Of a DNA stretch of 64,000 nucleotides, positions 1 to 7,199 are shown piece by piece (the stretch's first letter is position 1; each line of letters opens with the position of its first letter). Position numbers and translations under genes: made by a program. The stretch comes from Lachnospiraceae bacterium UBA7202 (GTDB taxonomy: Bacteria; Bacillota; Clostridia; Lachnospirales; Lachnospiraceae), in the NCBI GenBank assembly GCA_002490705.1, contig DKUO01000038.1:62001-126000 (forward strand). The letters run 5' to 3'. The notes beneath the pieces were generated by a model. That model was not told where the DNA came from, did not search any database, and was given only the letters and a program-made list of their open reading frames with translations.

Positions 1-564
1 ATTAAGGCGGCGGGGATCGATTATGTGATGATCCGTCTGGGAAGCCGCGGTTACAGCACGGGGCAGATCACGCTGGATGAGAATTTCAAGGAGAATATCG
101 AGGGGGCCATCGAGGCCCAGCTTGATATTGGGGTTTACTTCTATTCTCAGGCCATTACACAGGATGAGGCCATTCAGGAGGCCAATTTTGTGGTGCAGAA
201 TCTGGAGCCCTACAGGGCGCATATCAAGTATCCCATTGCCTTTAACATGGGTTTTGTGTCAAACGACAAGTCCCGGATTGAGGGACTCAGCCGTGAGGAC
301 AAAACCGCAGTGACATCGTCCTTTATGGAAGGCATCAGGGCAGCCGGTTATGTGCCTATGATTTACGGGGATAAGGAGTGGCTGATTAAAGAGATTGATA
401 TGACGAAGCTACAGGATTTCGACGTGTGGCTTTCTCAGGAGGAGGAAATCCCGGACTATCCCTACCGGTATTCCATGTGGCAGTACAACACGGACGGCGT
501 GGTGAACGGGATAGACGGGGGAGCGGATTTGAATATCTGCTTTATCAATTATTCGGAACGGTAA
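1..564 (+). CDS. GH25 (lysozyme-fold) protein, C-terminal part, catalytic pair probably lost
   Basis: The reading frame is open from base 1, so the gene begins upstream of the window; 187 residues are visible. The sequence fits the C-terminal two thirds of a glycoside hydrolase family 25 barrel: a central YPIAF strand, the VWLS strand near the end, then MWQYNTDG and the closing GADLNI that GH25 enzymes carry. In active GH25 muramidases the strand after YPI/V carries a D-x-E pair; here the same place reads N-M-G, so both acidic residues are replaced. That is visible directly; loss of muramidase activity is inference. The missing 5' part may hold a signal peptide or repeats. It ends 15 bases past the stop of the convergent AP2-like gene, so the two 3' ends overlap. 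Confidence 0.75.
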   Translation: MKAAGIDYVMIRLGSRGYSTGQITLDENFKENIEGAIEAQLDIGVYFYSQAITQDEAIQEANFVVQNLEPYRAHIKYPIAFNMGFVSNDKSRIEGLSREDKTAVTSSFMEGIRAAGYVPMIYGDKEWLIKEIDMTKLQDFDVWLSQEEEIPDYPYRYSMWQYNTDGVVNGIDGGADLNICFINYSER

Positions 565-1343
565 CGCAGGAGGCTTGGAGCCACCTGAATAGAATGATAC
601 AGGTCGGCGTAGACGTCGGGGGATATCCCTTCCATGTAATTGGGGGTATAGGCCTTGTCTACGCCGGCTTTTTTTAACAGGTCGATGGCCTTGTTGTAGG
701 CGATGGCAGCTTCCGTTTCGGAAGCATAGGTGCCCACATTGACATAGCCCTTTACGTGGATTTTTACCTGATAGAGGGTGCGGCCCTTTTCCTGTATGGC
801 TGTTACACCGTGAAAACGGTTAATGATTTCTATGTTTTCATAGCGCAGATCGTTGCGGCTGCCGTTGATGAATCGGTAGTCCCTTCCCTCCACGGCATAG
901 TTCTTGATGCCGTAGCGGCTCATGATGTTGACCTGCATACCGTAATCGGCGACGAAATAGTGCCCGCCCCGTCTGGATATTTTACGGGTGGAATAGTAGA
1001 ACAGGTCGTCCTTGTCAAAGATAAAATATTCATTCGGCGAAAAGTAATAATAGAAAAACCGGGGGCGGATATAAATGGGTGAGGAGAGGTAGATGCCGTT
1101 GTCCCGGAAATTGATCAGGCTGACCCATTTGGGAAAAGGGAGGGGGGAGTCTGCGGTGTAATCTTCCAGCCGAATGGGGTTTTTTAAGAGTGCGGAGGCG
1201 GCGCAGTAGATCTCGTGCGCTTTTTCTTTTTCGTCATGACTGCCCAGACTGATGTGTTTATTGCGATAAGTTAATGAGGCGCGAAAGTATGTGGACCCGT
1301 CTTTGCGTTTTGCCGCGGAAACGCCCGCTAATGGCTGGTTCAT
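549..1343 (-). CDS. HNH/AP2-type DNA-binding protein, degenerate nuclease core
   Basis: 264 residues from the ATG at 1343, which is preceded by an AGAAGGAG ribosome site; an upstream in-frame extension to 1610 has no such site and would overlap the SleB-like gene. Residues about 7-53 and 185-226 each resemble an AP2-like DNA-binding module (second copy: YQVKIHVKGYVNVGTYASE followed by TEAAIAYNKAID). Between them, the stretch ending FINGSRNDLRYENIEIIN matches the last part of an HNH homing-nuclease core, but the catalytic D-H-I-N is replaced by Y-R-F-I-N. The likely role is DNA binding, perhaps as a host regulator descended from a homing endonuclease; that is inference. It is divergent from the SleB-like gene, sharing about 150 bases of promoter DNA. 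Confidence 0.7.
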   Translation of the reverse strand: MNQPLAGVSAAKRKDGSTYFRASLTYRNKHISLGSHDEKEKAHEIYCAASALLKNPIRLEDYTADSPLPFPKWVSLINFRDNGIYLSSPIYIRPRFFYYYFSPNEYFIFDKDDLFYYSTRKISRRGGHYFVADYGMQVNIMSRYGIKNYAVEGRDYRFINGSRNDLRYENIEIINRFHGVTAIQEKGRTLYQVKIHVKGYVNVGTYASETEAAIAYNKAIDLLKKAGVDKAYTPNYMEGISPDVYADLYHSIQVAPSLLRYRSE

Positions 1344-1494
1344 GGAGAATGCTCCTTCTGTTTTTCTTTTTAATAATTGTACCATTTTTGAGAAAAAAAA
1401 CAATTTCTGAAATATTTTTCCTTCTTTCTGCATAGAATATGATAGCAAACAACATGTTCTGACCGCAGTAAACTGCTTTGACATGGAGGAAAAG

Positions 1495-2115
1495 ATGTAT
1501 AGGAAATATATAGCAGGTTTCCTGCTCACGGGGATGACGGTCATTTCGTCGTGGCTCTGTGTCAGGGAACTGAAGATTGATCGAATATCGGCCAAGCCTG
1601 CTTTTCGCATCGAATATCTGGACGCGTCAATGGAGGAGGATAAAGAGAGCTTTGTAGAAATGCTGGGAAGCGTATCCTCCGGCCAGAGAGTGGTGGACTA
1701 TGAGATATTGGAACAGACGAAGAAGTATCAATTGTCGGACAAGGACTATGATGCGCTTCTTCGAATCGTGGAAGCGGAAGCAGGCGGCGAGGATCAGGAC
1801 GGAAAGCTTTTGGTGGCCAATGTGGTCTTAAACAGAGTGAACAATGAGCTGTTTCCGGATACGGTGTGTGAGGTGGTCATGCAGAAAGAGCAGGGGATCG
1901 CTCAGTTTTCACCGACCGTGGACGGCAGATTTCAGAATGTCCGTGTCAGTGAGGACACGAAGGCGGCGGTGGAACGCGCCCTGTATGGAGAAGACATTTC
2001 TCAGGGGGCGTTGTATTTCTGTGCCCGTGAGAAAGCTGACTCGGACAAACTGAAGTGGTTCGACCGAAAACTGACCAGACTTTTTTCCTACGGAAACCAT
2101 GAGTTCTTTTTATAG
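1495..2115 (+). CDS. SleB-like cell wall hydrolase (Hydrolase_2 family)
   Basis: 206 residues. The start at 1495 is preferred to the ATG at 1483 because the GGAGGA that would serve as ribosome site (1485-1490) lies inside the longer reading and is 4-5 bases from 1495. An N-terminal hydrophobic stretch (YIAGFLLTGMTVISSWLCV) is a signal anchor or signal peptide. The C-terminal ~120 residues fit the SleB/CwlJ-type catalytic domain: the E-A-x-x-E-x-x-x-G-K start (RIVEAEAGGEDQDGKLLVAN), the VLNRV helix, then FSPTVDGRF and ALYFC. This family contains spore cortex lytic transglycosylases and vegetative wall hydrolases; which applies here cannot be told from sequence. It acts outside the membrane. 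Confidence 0.85.
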   Translation: MYRKYIAGFLLTGMTVISSWLCVRELKIDRISAKPAFRIEYLDASMEEDKESFVEMLGSVSSGQRVVDYEILEQTKKYQLSDKDYDALLRIVEAEAGGEDQDGKLLVANVVLNRVNNELFPDTVCEVVMQKEQGIAQFSPTVDGRFQNVRVSEDTKAAVERALYGEDISQGALYFCAREKADSDKLKWFDRKLTRLFSYGNHEFFL

Positions 2116-2185
2116 GGGCTATTGCGCAGGGCCGGAAATTGTGTTAAGCTTTACGCGTTGAAATTATATCCCAAAGAAGAAAGGC

Positions 2186-3688
2186 ATGGTTAACGTGATG
2201 GAAGTATTATACAGCAGTACAAGGGACAGTGGGAAAAAGATTACGGCGTCGCAGGCGATTTTACAGGGCTTATCGGAGGACGGGGGACTTTTCGTGCCGG
2301 ATCATATCCCGGCTCTTTCCCTTACGATGAGGGAGCTTGCGGATAAGAGCTATCAGGAGACGGCCTACGAGGTCATGAAGCTTCTGCTGACGGATTTTTC
2401 CGAGGAGGAGCTTAAAAACTGTATTGCGCGCGCTTACGATTCCAAGTTTGATACGGAGGAAATCGCGCCCCTTGTGGAGGCGGAGGGCGCCTATTATCTG
2501 GAGCTGTTTCACGGAGCCACCATTGCCTTTAAGGATATGGCGCTGTCGATTCTTCCCCATCTGATGATCACGGCTGCAAAGAAGAATCATGTGGACCGGG
2601 AGATTGTGATTCTGACGGCCACCTCCGGCGATACGGGGAAGGCGGCTCTGGCGGGATTTGCCGGTGTGAAGGGGACGAAGATCATTGTCTTTTATCCGAA
2701 GAACGGGGTCAGCCCGATTCAGGAAAAGCAGATGGTGACCCAGAAGGGGGACAACACCTTTGTGGTAGGCATTCACGGAAATTTTGACGACGCCCAGACC
2801 GGTGTGAAGAAGCTGTTTAACGACAGAGAGCTGGCAAAGGAGATGGCGGACAAAGGAATGCAGTTTTCGTCTGCTAACTCGATCAATATCGGCCGTCTGG
2901 TGCCCCAGGTGGTCTATTATGTCTATGCTTATGCAAAGCTTTTGAAGGAGGAAAAGATTGCGGATGGGGAGAAGATCAATGTGGTGGTTCCCACCGGCAA
3001 TTTCGGTAATATTCTTGCCGCCTTTTATGCGAAAAATATGGGTGTGCCGATCGCGAAGCTGATCTGCGCCTCCAATGAAAATAAGGTGCTCTACGATTTC
3101 TTCCAGACGGGGGAATATGACAGGAACCGGGAGTTTAAGCTGACCAGCTCCCCCTCCATGGATATTTTGATTTCCAGCAATCTGGAGCGGCTGATTTACC
3201 GCATTGCGGGGAACGACGCAAAGAAAAACGCGGAATTGATGGCGGCGCTTTCGGAAAAAGGAAGCTACGATATCACGGACGGCATGAGAGAGCAGCTTGC
3301 AGACTTTTACGGTGATTTTGCCGACGAGAGGGAGACAGCGGAGCGCATTAAATCCATGTATGAAAATACCGGCTATGTGCTGGACACCCATACGGCGGTG
3401 GCGAGCGCGGTGTATCAGAAATATGCGGCGAAAACGAAGGACAAGACGAAGACCGTGATCGCTTCCACGGCCAGCCCCTTTAAGTTTACCAGAAGCGTGA
3501 TGAACGCCATTGATCCGAAGTATGACGCTATGGGCGATTTTGAGCTGGTGGATGAGCTGTCTAAGATCGGGAATGTGGCTGTACCGAAGGCCATTGAAGA
3601 GATCCGCACCGCGCCGGTTCTGCACGACCATGTGTGCGATAAAACCGAAATGAAAGCAGTTGTGAAGCAGTTCCTTGGCATAGAGTAG
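2186..3688 (+). CDS. thrC: Threonine synthase
   Basis: 500 residues, the usual length of the long threonine synthase class. It converts O-phosphohomoserine to threonine with pyridoxal phosphate in the cytoplasm. Typical features are the N-terminal YSSTRDSGKKITASQAILQG, the PLP-lysine region FHGATIAFKDMALS, the phosphate-binding TATSGDTGKAAL loop and VVPTGNFGNILAAFYA. Two starts are possible: ATG 2186 (AAGAAGAAAGG just upstream) and ATG 2198, which gives the family-typical N-terminus MEVLYSSTRD. The sequence cannot decide between them. It stands alone, with no hom or thrB nearby. Confidence 0.95.
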   Translation: MVNVMEVLYSSTRDSGKKITASQAILQGLSEDGGLFVPDHIPALSLTMRELADKSYQETAYEVMKLLLTDFSEEELKNCIARAYDSKFDTEEIAPLVEAEGAYYLELFHGATIAFKDMALSILPHLMITAAKKNHVDREIVILTATSGDTGKAALAGFAGVKGTKIIVFYPKNGVSPIQEKQMVTQKGDNTFVVGIHGNFDDAQTGVKKLFNDRELAKEMADKGMQFSSANSINIGRLVPQVVYYVYAYAKLLKEEKIADGEKINVVVPTGNFGNILAAFYAKNMGVPIAKLICASNENKVLYDFFQTGEYDRNREFKLTSSPSMDILISSNLERLIYRIAGNDAKKNAELMAALSEKGSYDITDGMREQLADFYGDFADERETAERIKSMYENTGYVLDTHTAVASAVYQKYAAKTKDKTKTVIASTASPFKFTRSVMNAIDPKYDAMGDFELVDELSKIGNVAVPKAIEEIRTAPVLHDHVCDKTEMKAVVKQFLGIE

Positions 3689-3729
3689 AAAGACTTCATC
3701 CGAAGGACACAGGAAAAGAACGACAGAAA

Positions 3730-4566
3730 ATGGAGAGGTGTTATATTTACAGTATGAGAAAAGACAGAAGGTTACTCGCCGGTGCATTGTGCGTCGGTAT
3801 GTTATTGTTTGCAGGTACAGGGAATTACGCCAGTGCGGAGGAACTGGCAGGGGAACAGACAGAAAGCGTGACGGCCGATACAAGGCCGGATTATGAGGTC
3901 TATGTGAACAGGGCTTTGAATTGCGTTACCGTGAAAATGCGAGGCGAGGACGGCTCTCTGACACCGGTAAAGGCGATGGTGTGTTCCTGCGGGCGGGAAG
4001 GCTCCACGACGCCGGAAGGCACGTTTTACACGACAGATTATTATGAATGGCGCAGGATGGTGGATGATACCTTCGGCAGATATGCCGTAAGGTTTAACGG
4101 AAAGATTCTGTTTCATTCCGTGCCCTACATAGCGGACTCACCGGACACTTTAAAGTGGGAAGCCTACAATCAACTGGGCGAAAACGCGTCTCTTGGCTGC
4201 GTCAGATTAGCGGCGGAGGATGCAAAATGGATTTACGATAATTGTAAGCGGGGCACAACGGTGGTTGTGTATTCCGATACGGAAGAGGCCGGAGAGTTGG
4301 GAAAGCCTGCCGCGGTCAAAATAGAAGCGGACTCGCCGTACAGGATATGGGACCCGACGGATCACAGCGCTGAAAACCCGTGGTTTGGCGGAGGGGGAGC
4401 GGTAGCGACACCCTTTTCGGGAACGATAGATGAGTTTGACTATGTGGCCTATGCAGACCGGTATTTGGATTTGCGGGAAGTTTACGGCTATGACAGGGAA
4501 GCGTTATACGAGCATTATATCACTTGCGGAATCCATGAGGGAAGAATTGCGAAAGCGCTCAATTGA
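3730..4566 (+). CDS. Secreted L,D-transpeptidase (YkuD domain) with C-terminal repeat
   Basis: 278 residues. The hydrophobic stretch LLAGALCVGMLLFAGTGNYA followed by S-A-E is a signal peptide, so the protein is exported. The YkuD catalytic motif is complete: His129 in LFHSVP and SLGCVRL with Cys157 as nucleophile. Such enzymes make 3-3 peptidoglycan cross-links or attach ligands to diaminopimelate. The last ~45 residues (from FDYVAYADRYLDLREVYG) look like one copy of a short repeat seen in many exported clostridial proteins (YADRYLDL..YGYD...LYEHYITCGIHEGR), possibly a wall- or protein-binding unit. An alternative start at ATG 3754 gives a shorter, more usual signal peptide. A strong hairpin follows the stop. 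Confidence 0.88.
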   Translation: MERCYIYSMRKDRRLLAGALCVGMLLFAGTGNYASAEELAGEQTESVTADTRPDYEVYVNRALNCVTVKMRGEDGSLTPVKAMVCSCGREGSTTPEGTFYTTDYYEWRRMVDDTFGRYAVRFNGKILFHSVPYIADSPDTLKWEAYNQLGENASLGCVRLAAEDAKWIYDNCKRGTTVVVYSDTEEAGELGKPAAVKIEADSPYRIWDPTDHSAENPWFGGGGAVATPFSGTIDEFDYVAYADRYLDLREVYGYDREALYEHYITCGIHEGRIAKALN

Positions 4567-4573
4567 AGGATAA

Positions 4574-4608
4574 AAAAGACACATGATTTTTGGGGTCATG
4601 TGTCTTTT
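4574..4608. terminator. Bidirectional intrinsic terminator
   Basis: Perfect 13-bp inverted repeat AAAAGACACATGA / TCATGTGTCTTTT around a 9-base loop. The A and T runs at its two ends provide a U tract in either direction. It lies between the convergent L,D-transpeptidase and citrate synthase genes and probably ends both transcripts. Confidence 0.9.
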
Positions 4609-4640
4609 GCTTATCATGGGATGGACAGATGGTGATCCTG

Positions 4641-6011
4641 TCATGCCTTTCTTGTATCCAGTTTTTCGTAATCCCGGTCCACGCAGATGGTCTTGTAGGC
4701 GGGACGGATGATCTTGCCGTTGTTTGCCAGCTCCTCCATGCGGTGGGCGCTCCAGCCCACGATTCTGGCAATAGCAAAGATCGGGGTATACAGCTCCATC
4801 GGCAGATTCAACATACTGTAGACGAAACCGGAGTAGAAGTCCACGTTGATGTTGACGCCCTTGTAGATGGGGCGCTCTTCGGCGATCAGTTCGGGAGCAA
4901 GCCGCTCTACCAGATTATAGAGAGCAAATTCGTCCTGTAGCCCCTTCTCGTTGGAAAGCCGTTCCACGAAAGATTTAAAGATGATGGCACGGGGATCGGA
5001 CTTGGAGTATACCGCATGTCCCACACCGTAGATCAGGCCGGCATGATCGAAAGCCTCCTTGTGCAGGAGTTTTTTCAGATAGTCCGCCACCTGCCCTTCG
5101 TCGCTCCAGTCAGATACCTTCTGCTTCATTTCCTCAAACATTTTCACTACTTTGATGTTGGCGCCGCCGTGACGGGGGCCTTTTAAGGAACCGATGGCCG
5201 CTGCGATCACGGAGTAGGTGTCTGTCAGGGAGGAGGTGACAACATGGGTGGTGAAAGAGGAGTTGTTACCGCCGCCGTGCTCCATATGCAGGATCAGGGC
5301 AATGTCGAGAACCTTTGCCTCCAGAGGCGTATATTTATTGTCGGGCCGCAGAATATGCAGAATGTTTTCCGCGTTGGACAGATTTAACTGGGGCTGATGA
5401 ATGTACAGGCTTTCCCCGTTGTGGTAGTGGTTGTAAGCCTGATAGCCGTAGATGGAAAGCATCGGGAAAAGTGCGATCAGCTGCAAACACTGTCTGAGCA
5501 CGTTGGGAAGGGAGGTGTCGTCGGCTCTGTCGTCGTAGGAATAGAGCGTCAGCACACATCTGGCCAATGTGTTCATCATGTCGTTGCTGGGAGCCTTCAT
5601 GATGATGTCACGCACAAAGCTGGTGGGCAGGGAACGGTAGCTGTTTAACAGTTTTGTAAAACTGGCCAGTTCCTCTGCGTTTGGCAGCTTGTCGAACAGG
5701 AGGAGGTAGGTGACTTCCTCAAAACCGAAACGGCCGTCGGCGGAAAAACCGTCAACCAGATCCTGAACGTTGTATCCACGGTAGAAAAGCTTACCGTGGG
5801 TGGGCACCTGCACACCGTCCACGATTTTGTTGGCGCGTACATCGGAGATATTGGTCAGGCCTGCAAGCACACCTTTACCGTTTAGATCACGAAGGCCGCG
5901 CTTCACATCAAATTTCGTAAAAAGTTCCGTATCGATAATGCCGGCCTGTTCGCTCATGTTGGCAAGCCGCACAATTTCGGGGGTAATTTCAGAAAAACTA
6001 TTTTGTTCCAT
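4641..6011 (-). CDS. Citrate synthase
   Basis: 456 residues from ATG 6011, preceded by AAAAGGAGGTAC; the upstream ATG at 6032 lies 5' of that ribosome site and is rejected. It condenses oxaloacetate and acetyl-CoA to citrate. Family signatures are the active-site region LHMEHGGGNNSSFTTHVV, the second His block YGVGHAVYSKSDPRA and the C-terminal VDFYSGFVYSMLNLP. The N-terminus is about 60-80 residues longer than in short bacterial enzymes, as in clostridial homologues. A 2-methylcitrate synthase role cannot be excluded, but no prp genes are nearby. The transcript starts with a strong hairpin (see 6055-6092). PEP carboxykinase lies close by, consistent with a carbon-metabolism neighbourhood. 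Confidence 0.93.
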   Translation of the reverse strand: MEQNSFSEITPEIVRLANMSEQAGIIDTELFTKFDVKRGLRDLNGKGVLAGLTNISDVRANKIVDGVQVPTHGKLFYRGYNVQDLVDGFSADGRFGFEEVTYLLLFDKLPNAEELASFTKLLNSYRSLPTSFVRDIIMKAPSNDMMNTLARCVLTLYSYDDRADDTSLPNVLRQCLQLIALFPMLSIYGYQAYNHYHNGESLYIHQPQLNLSNAENILHILRPDNKYTPLEAKVLDIALILHMEHGGGNNSSFTTHVVTSSLTDTYSVIAAAIGSLKGPRHGGANIKVVKMFEEMKQKVSDWSDEGQVADYLKKLLHKEAFDHAGLIYGVGHAVYSKSDPRAIIFKSFVERLSNEKGLQDEFALYNLVERLAPELIAEERPIYKGVNINVDFYSGFVYSMLNLPMELYTPIFAIARIVGWSAHRMEELANNGKIIRPAYKTICVDRDYEKLDTRKA

Positions 6012-6054
6012 AGTTATGTACCTCCTTTTCAAAATAACTACTCAAACCGTTAGT

Positions 6055-6092
6055 AACAAAAACGGTGCAGGGGACGGTTCGTCCTTGCACCG
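6055..6092 (-). promoter_or_regulatory. 5'-leader hairpin plus U tract of the citrate synthase mRNA (attenuator candidate)
   Basis: Read on the minus strand, CGGTGCAAGGACG / CGTCCCCTGCACCG forms a near-perfect stem around three bases and is followed by TTTTTGTT, the layout of an intrinsic terminator. It begins within a few bases of the expected transcript start and ends about 44 bases before the citrate synthase ATG. The 3' arm can also pair with AACGGT just downstream, which would break the terminator. No gene lies upstream on this strand, so an attenuator or a 5' stabilising hairpin are the main options. Confidence 0.55.
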
Positions 6093-6100
6093 ACTCCCTT

Positions 6101-6130
6101 ATCATATCATGAAAAAAACTGTGGAAACAA
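6101..6130 (-). promoter_or_regulatory. Probable sigma-A promoter of citrate synthase
   Basis: On the minus strand TTGTTT, 18 bases, TATGAT. The predicted start is near 6094, immediately before the leader hairpin. Confidence 0.55.
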
Positions 6131-6190
6131 GCGAAAACGGAAATTTAACAAAAAATTAGGAAATTTTTCCTAAATTTTTCTATTTTCTGT

Positions 6191-6219
6191 TTGTTTTTTT
6201 ACAATGACGGCGGTATAAT
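6191..6219 (+). promoter_or_regulatory. Probable promoter of the flagellin-like gene
   Basis: TTGTTT, 17 bases, TATAAT. It resembles a sigma-A promoter, not the sigma-28 type usual for flagellin genes. It is divergent from the citrate synthase promoter. Confidence 0.6.
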
Positions 6220-6258
6220 GTAATAGATACAAAGGGAAAATAAGGAAGGAGTATGCTT

Positions 6259-7026
6259 ATGAACGTGGGTGCGATATCATCTCAAAAAAGCCTTTTTGGG
6301 TCTTATTCACATCTTGCCAGTGGTAAGCGGATCAACACAGCGAAAGACGATGCCGCGGGACTTGCTATTGCGAGCAAGATGAAGATGCAGGAAACCGGGC
6401 TGAAAGTTGGTGCGGACAACGCGAGTATGGCGGTGGGAGCTTCCAATGTGGCGGAGGGCGCCTTGGGCGGTATGTCTGATTATTTACAGAGAATCCGGGA
6501 ACTGGCTGTGCGCTCTATGAATGGCATCAATTCCGGTGCGGATAAACAGATTTATCAGAAAGAAATTGATCAGCTGAAGCAGGGCATTGAGGGACTGGCA
6601 AGGAATACTTCTTTTAATGAGCAGACGCTTTTGGACGGCAGTATGGCGGATATGGCCATTGCCACCTCACCAAACGGCGGCAGTATGCATATTCAGATGG
6701 AAAACTCCACGCTGAAGGCATTGGGGATTGCCGATCTGGACGTCACCTCGAAAGATTTCAGCCTGGACGCCATTGACCGGGCTATGGATATGGTGAATGA
6801 GCGCAGGAGCAGTCTCGGCGCTTCTACCAATGCGTTACAGCATACGATCAATTACAATAATAGCGCGGCGATTTCCCAGCTATCTTCCAGAAGCCGTCTG
6901 GAGGATTTGGATTTCCCCAAGGCGATTGCAAAGAAGAAGCAGGATGAAGTGTTTGGGCAGTACCGGATGGCGATGCTCAGACGGCAGATGGACCAGAAGA
7001 GAAAGTCTATGACGGCGTTGTTCTGA
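6259..7026 (+). CDS. Miniature flagellin-like protein
   Basis: 255 residues from ATG 6259, 7 bases after GGAAGGAG; the ATG at 6253 is only one base from that site. The N-terminal D0/D1 motif is clear (LASGKRINTAKDDAAGLAIASKM, then NTSFNEQTLLDG), as is the C-terminal D1 helix. The N-terminus is about a dozen residues shorter than in ordinary flagellins. The last ~45 residues, which normally form an uncharged helix ending in Q-A-N-Q, are rich in Lys and Arg (AIAKKKQDEVFGQYRMAMLR). There is no variable D2/D3 domain. No flagellar gene is adjacent. It may be a minor flagellin, a regulator or a non-flagellar derivative. Confidence 0.8.
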   Translation: MNVGAISSQKSLFGSYSHLASGKRINTAKDDAAGLAIASKMKMQETGLKVGADNASMAVGASNVAEGALGGMSDYLQRIRELAVRSMNGINSGADKQIYQKEIDQLKQGIEGLARNTSFNEQTLLDGSMADMAIATSPNGGSMHIQMENSTLKALGIADLDVTSKDFSLDAIDRAMDMVNERRSSLGASTNALQHTINYNNSAAISQLSSRSRLEDLDFPKAIAKKKQDEVFGQYRMAMLRRQMDQKRKSMTALF

Positions 7027-7062
7027 TTTTACAGGACGGTGTGTGAAGCGCAAGCTGGTCTA

Positions 7063-7091
7063 TTGACTTTTTAAAGTTGGTCTGCGATAAT
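7063..7091 (+). promoter_or_regulatory. Promoter of the PEP carboxykinase gene
   Basis: TTGACT, 17 bases, GATAAT. The leader that follows (about 100 bases) holds two copies of GGACATTC (7124-7131 and 7155-7162) and an imperfect hairpin between them, then AAGGAGGAG. Confidence 0.65.
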
Positions 7092-7199
7092 GTTTAAGGT
7101 GTACGGAAAGAGGTACATGCGAGGGACATTCGGGATTCCGGGGAGCCATTCTCCGGACATTCCGTGAACCAATACAATTTTTAAGGAGGAGAACGTAAA

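Noticed and set aside
2270..3883. Long open frame (537 codons) on the minus strand opposite threonine synthase
   Set aside because: It is an antisense shadow: low-complexity His/Arg/Leu-rich translation, no ribosome site, and the plus-strand thrC is unmistakable.
7124..7162. GGACATTC direct repeats and imperfect hairpin in the pckA leader as a riboswitch
   Set aside because: Too short and not matching any aptamer I know; may be a regulator site at three-turn spacing but the evidence is weak.
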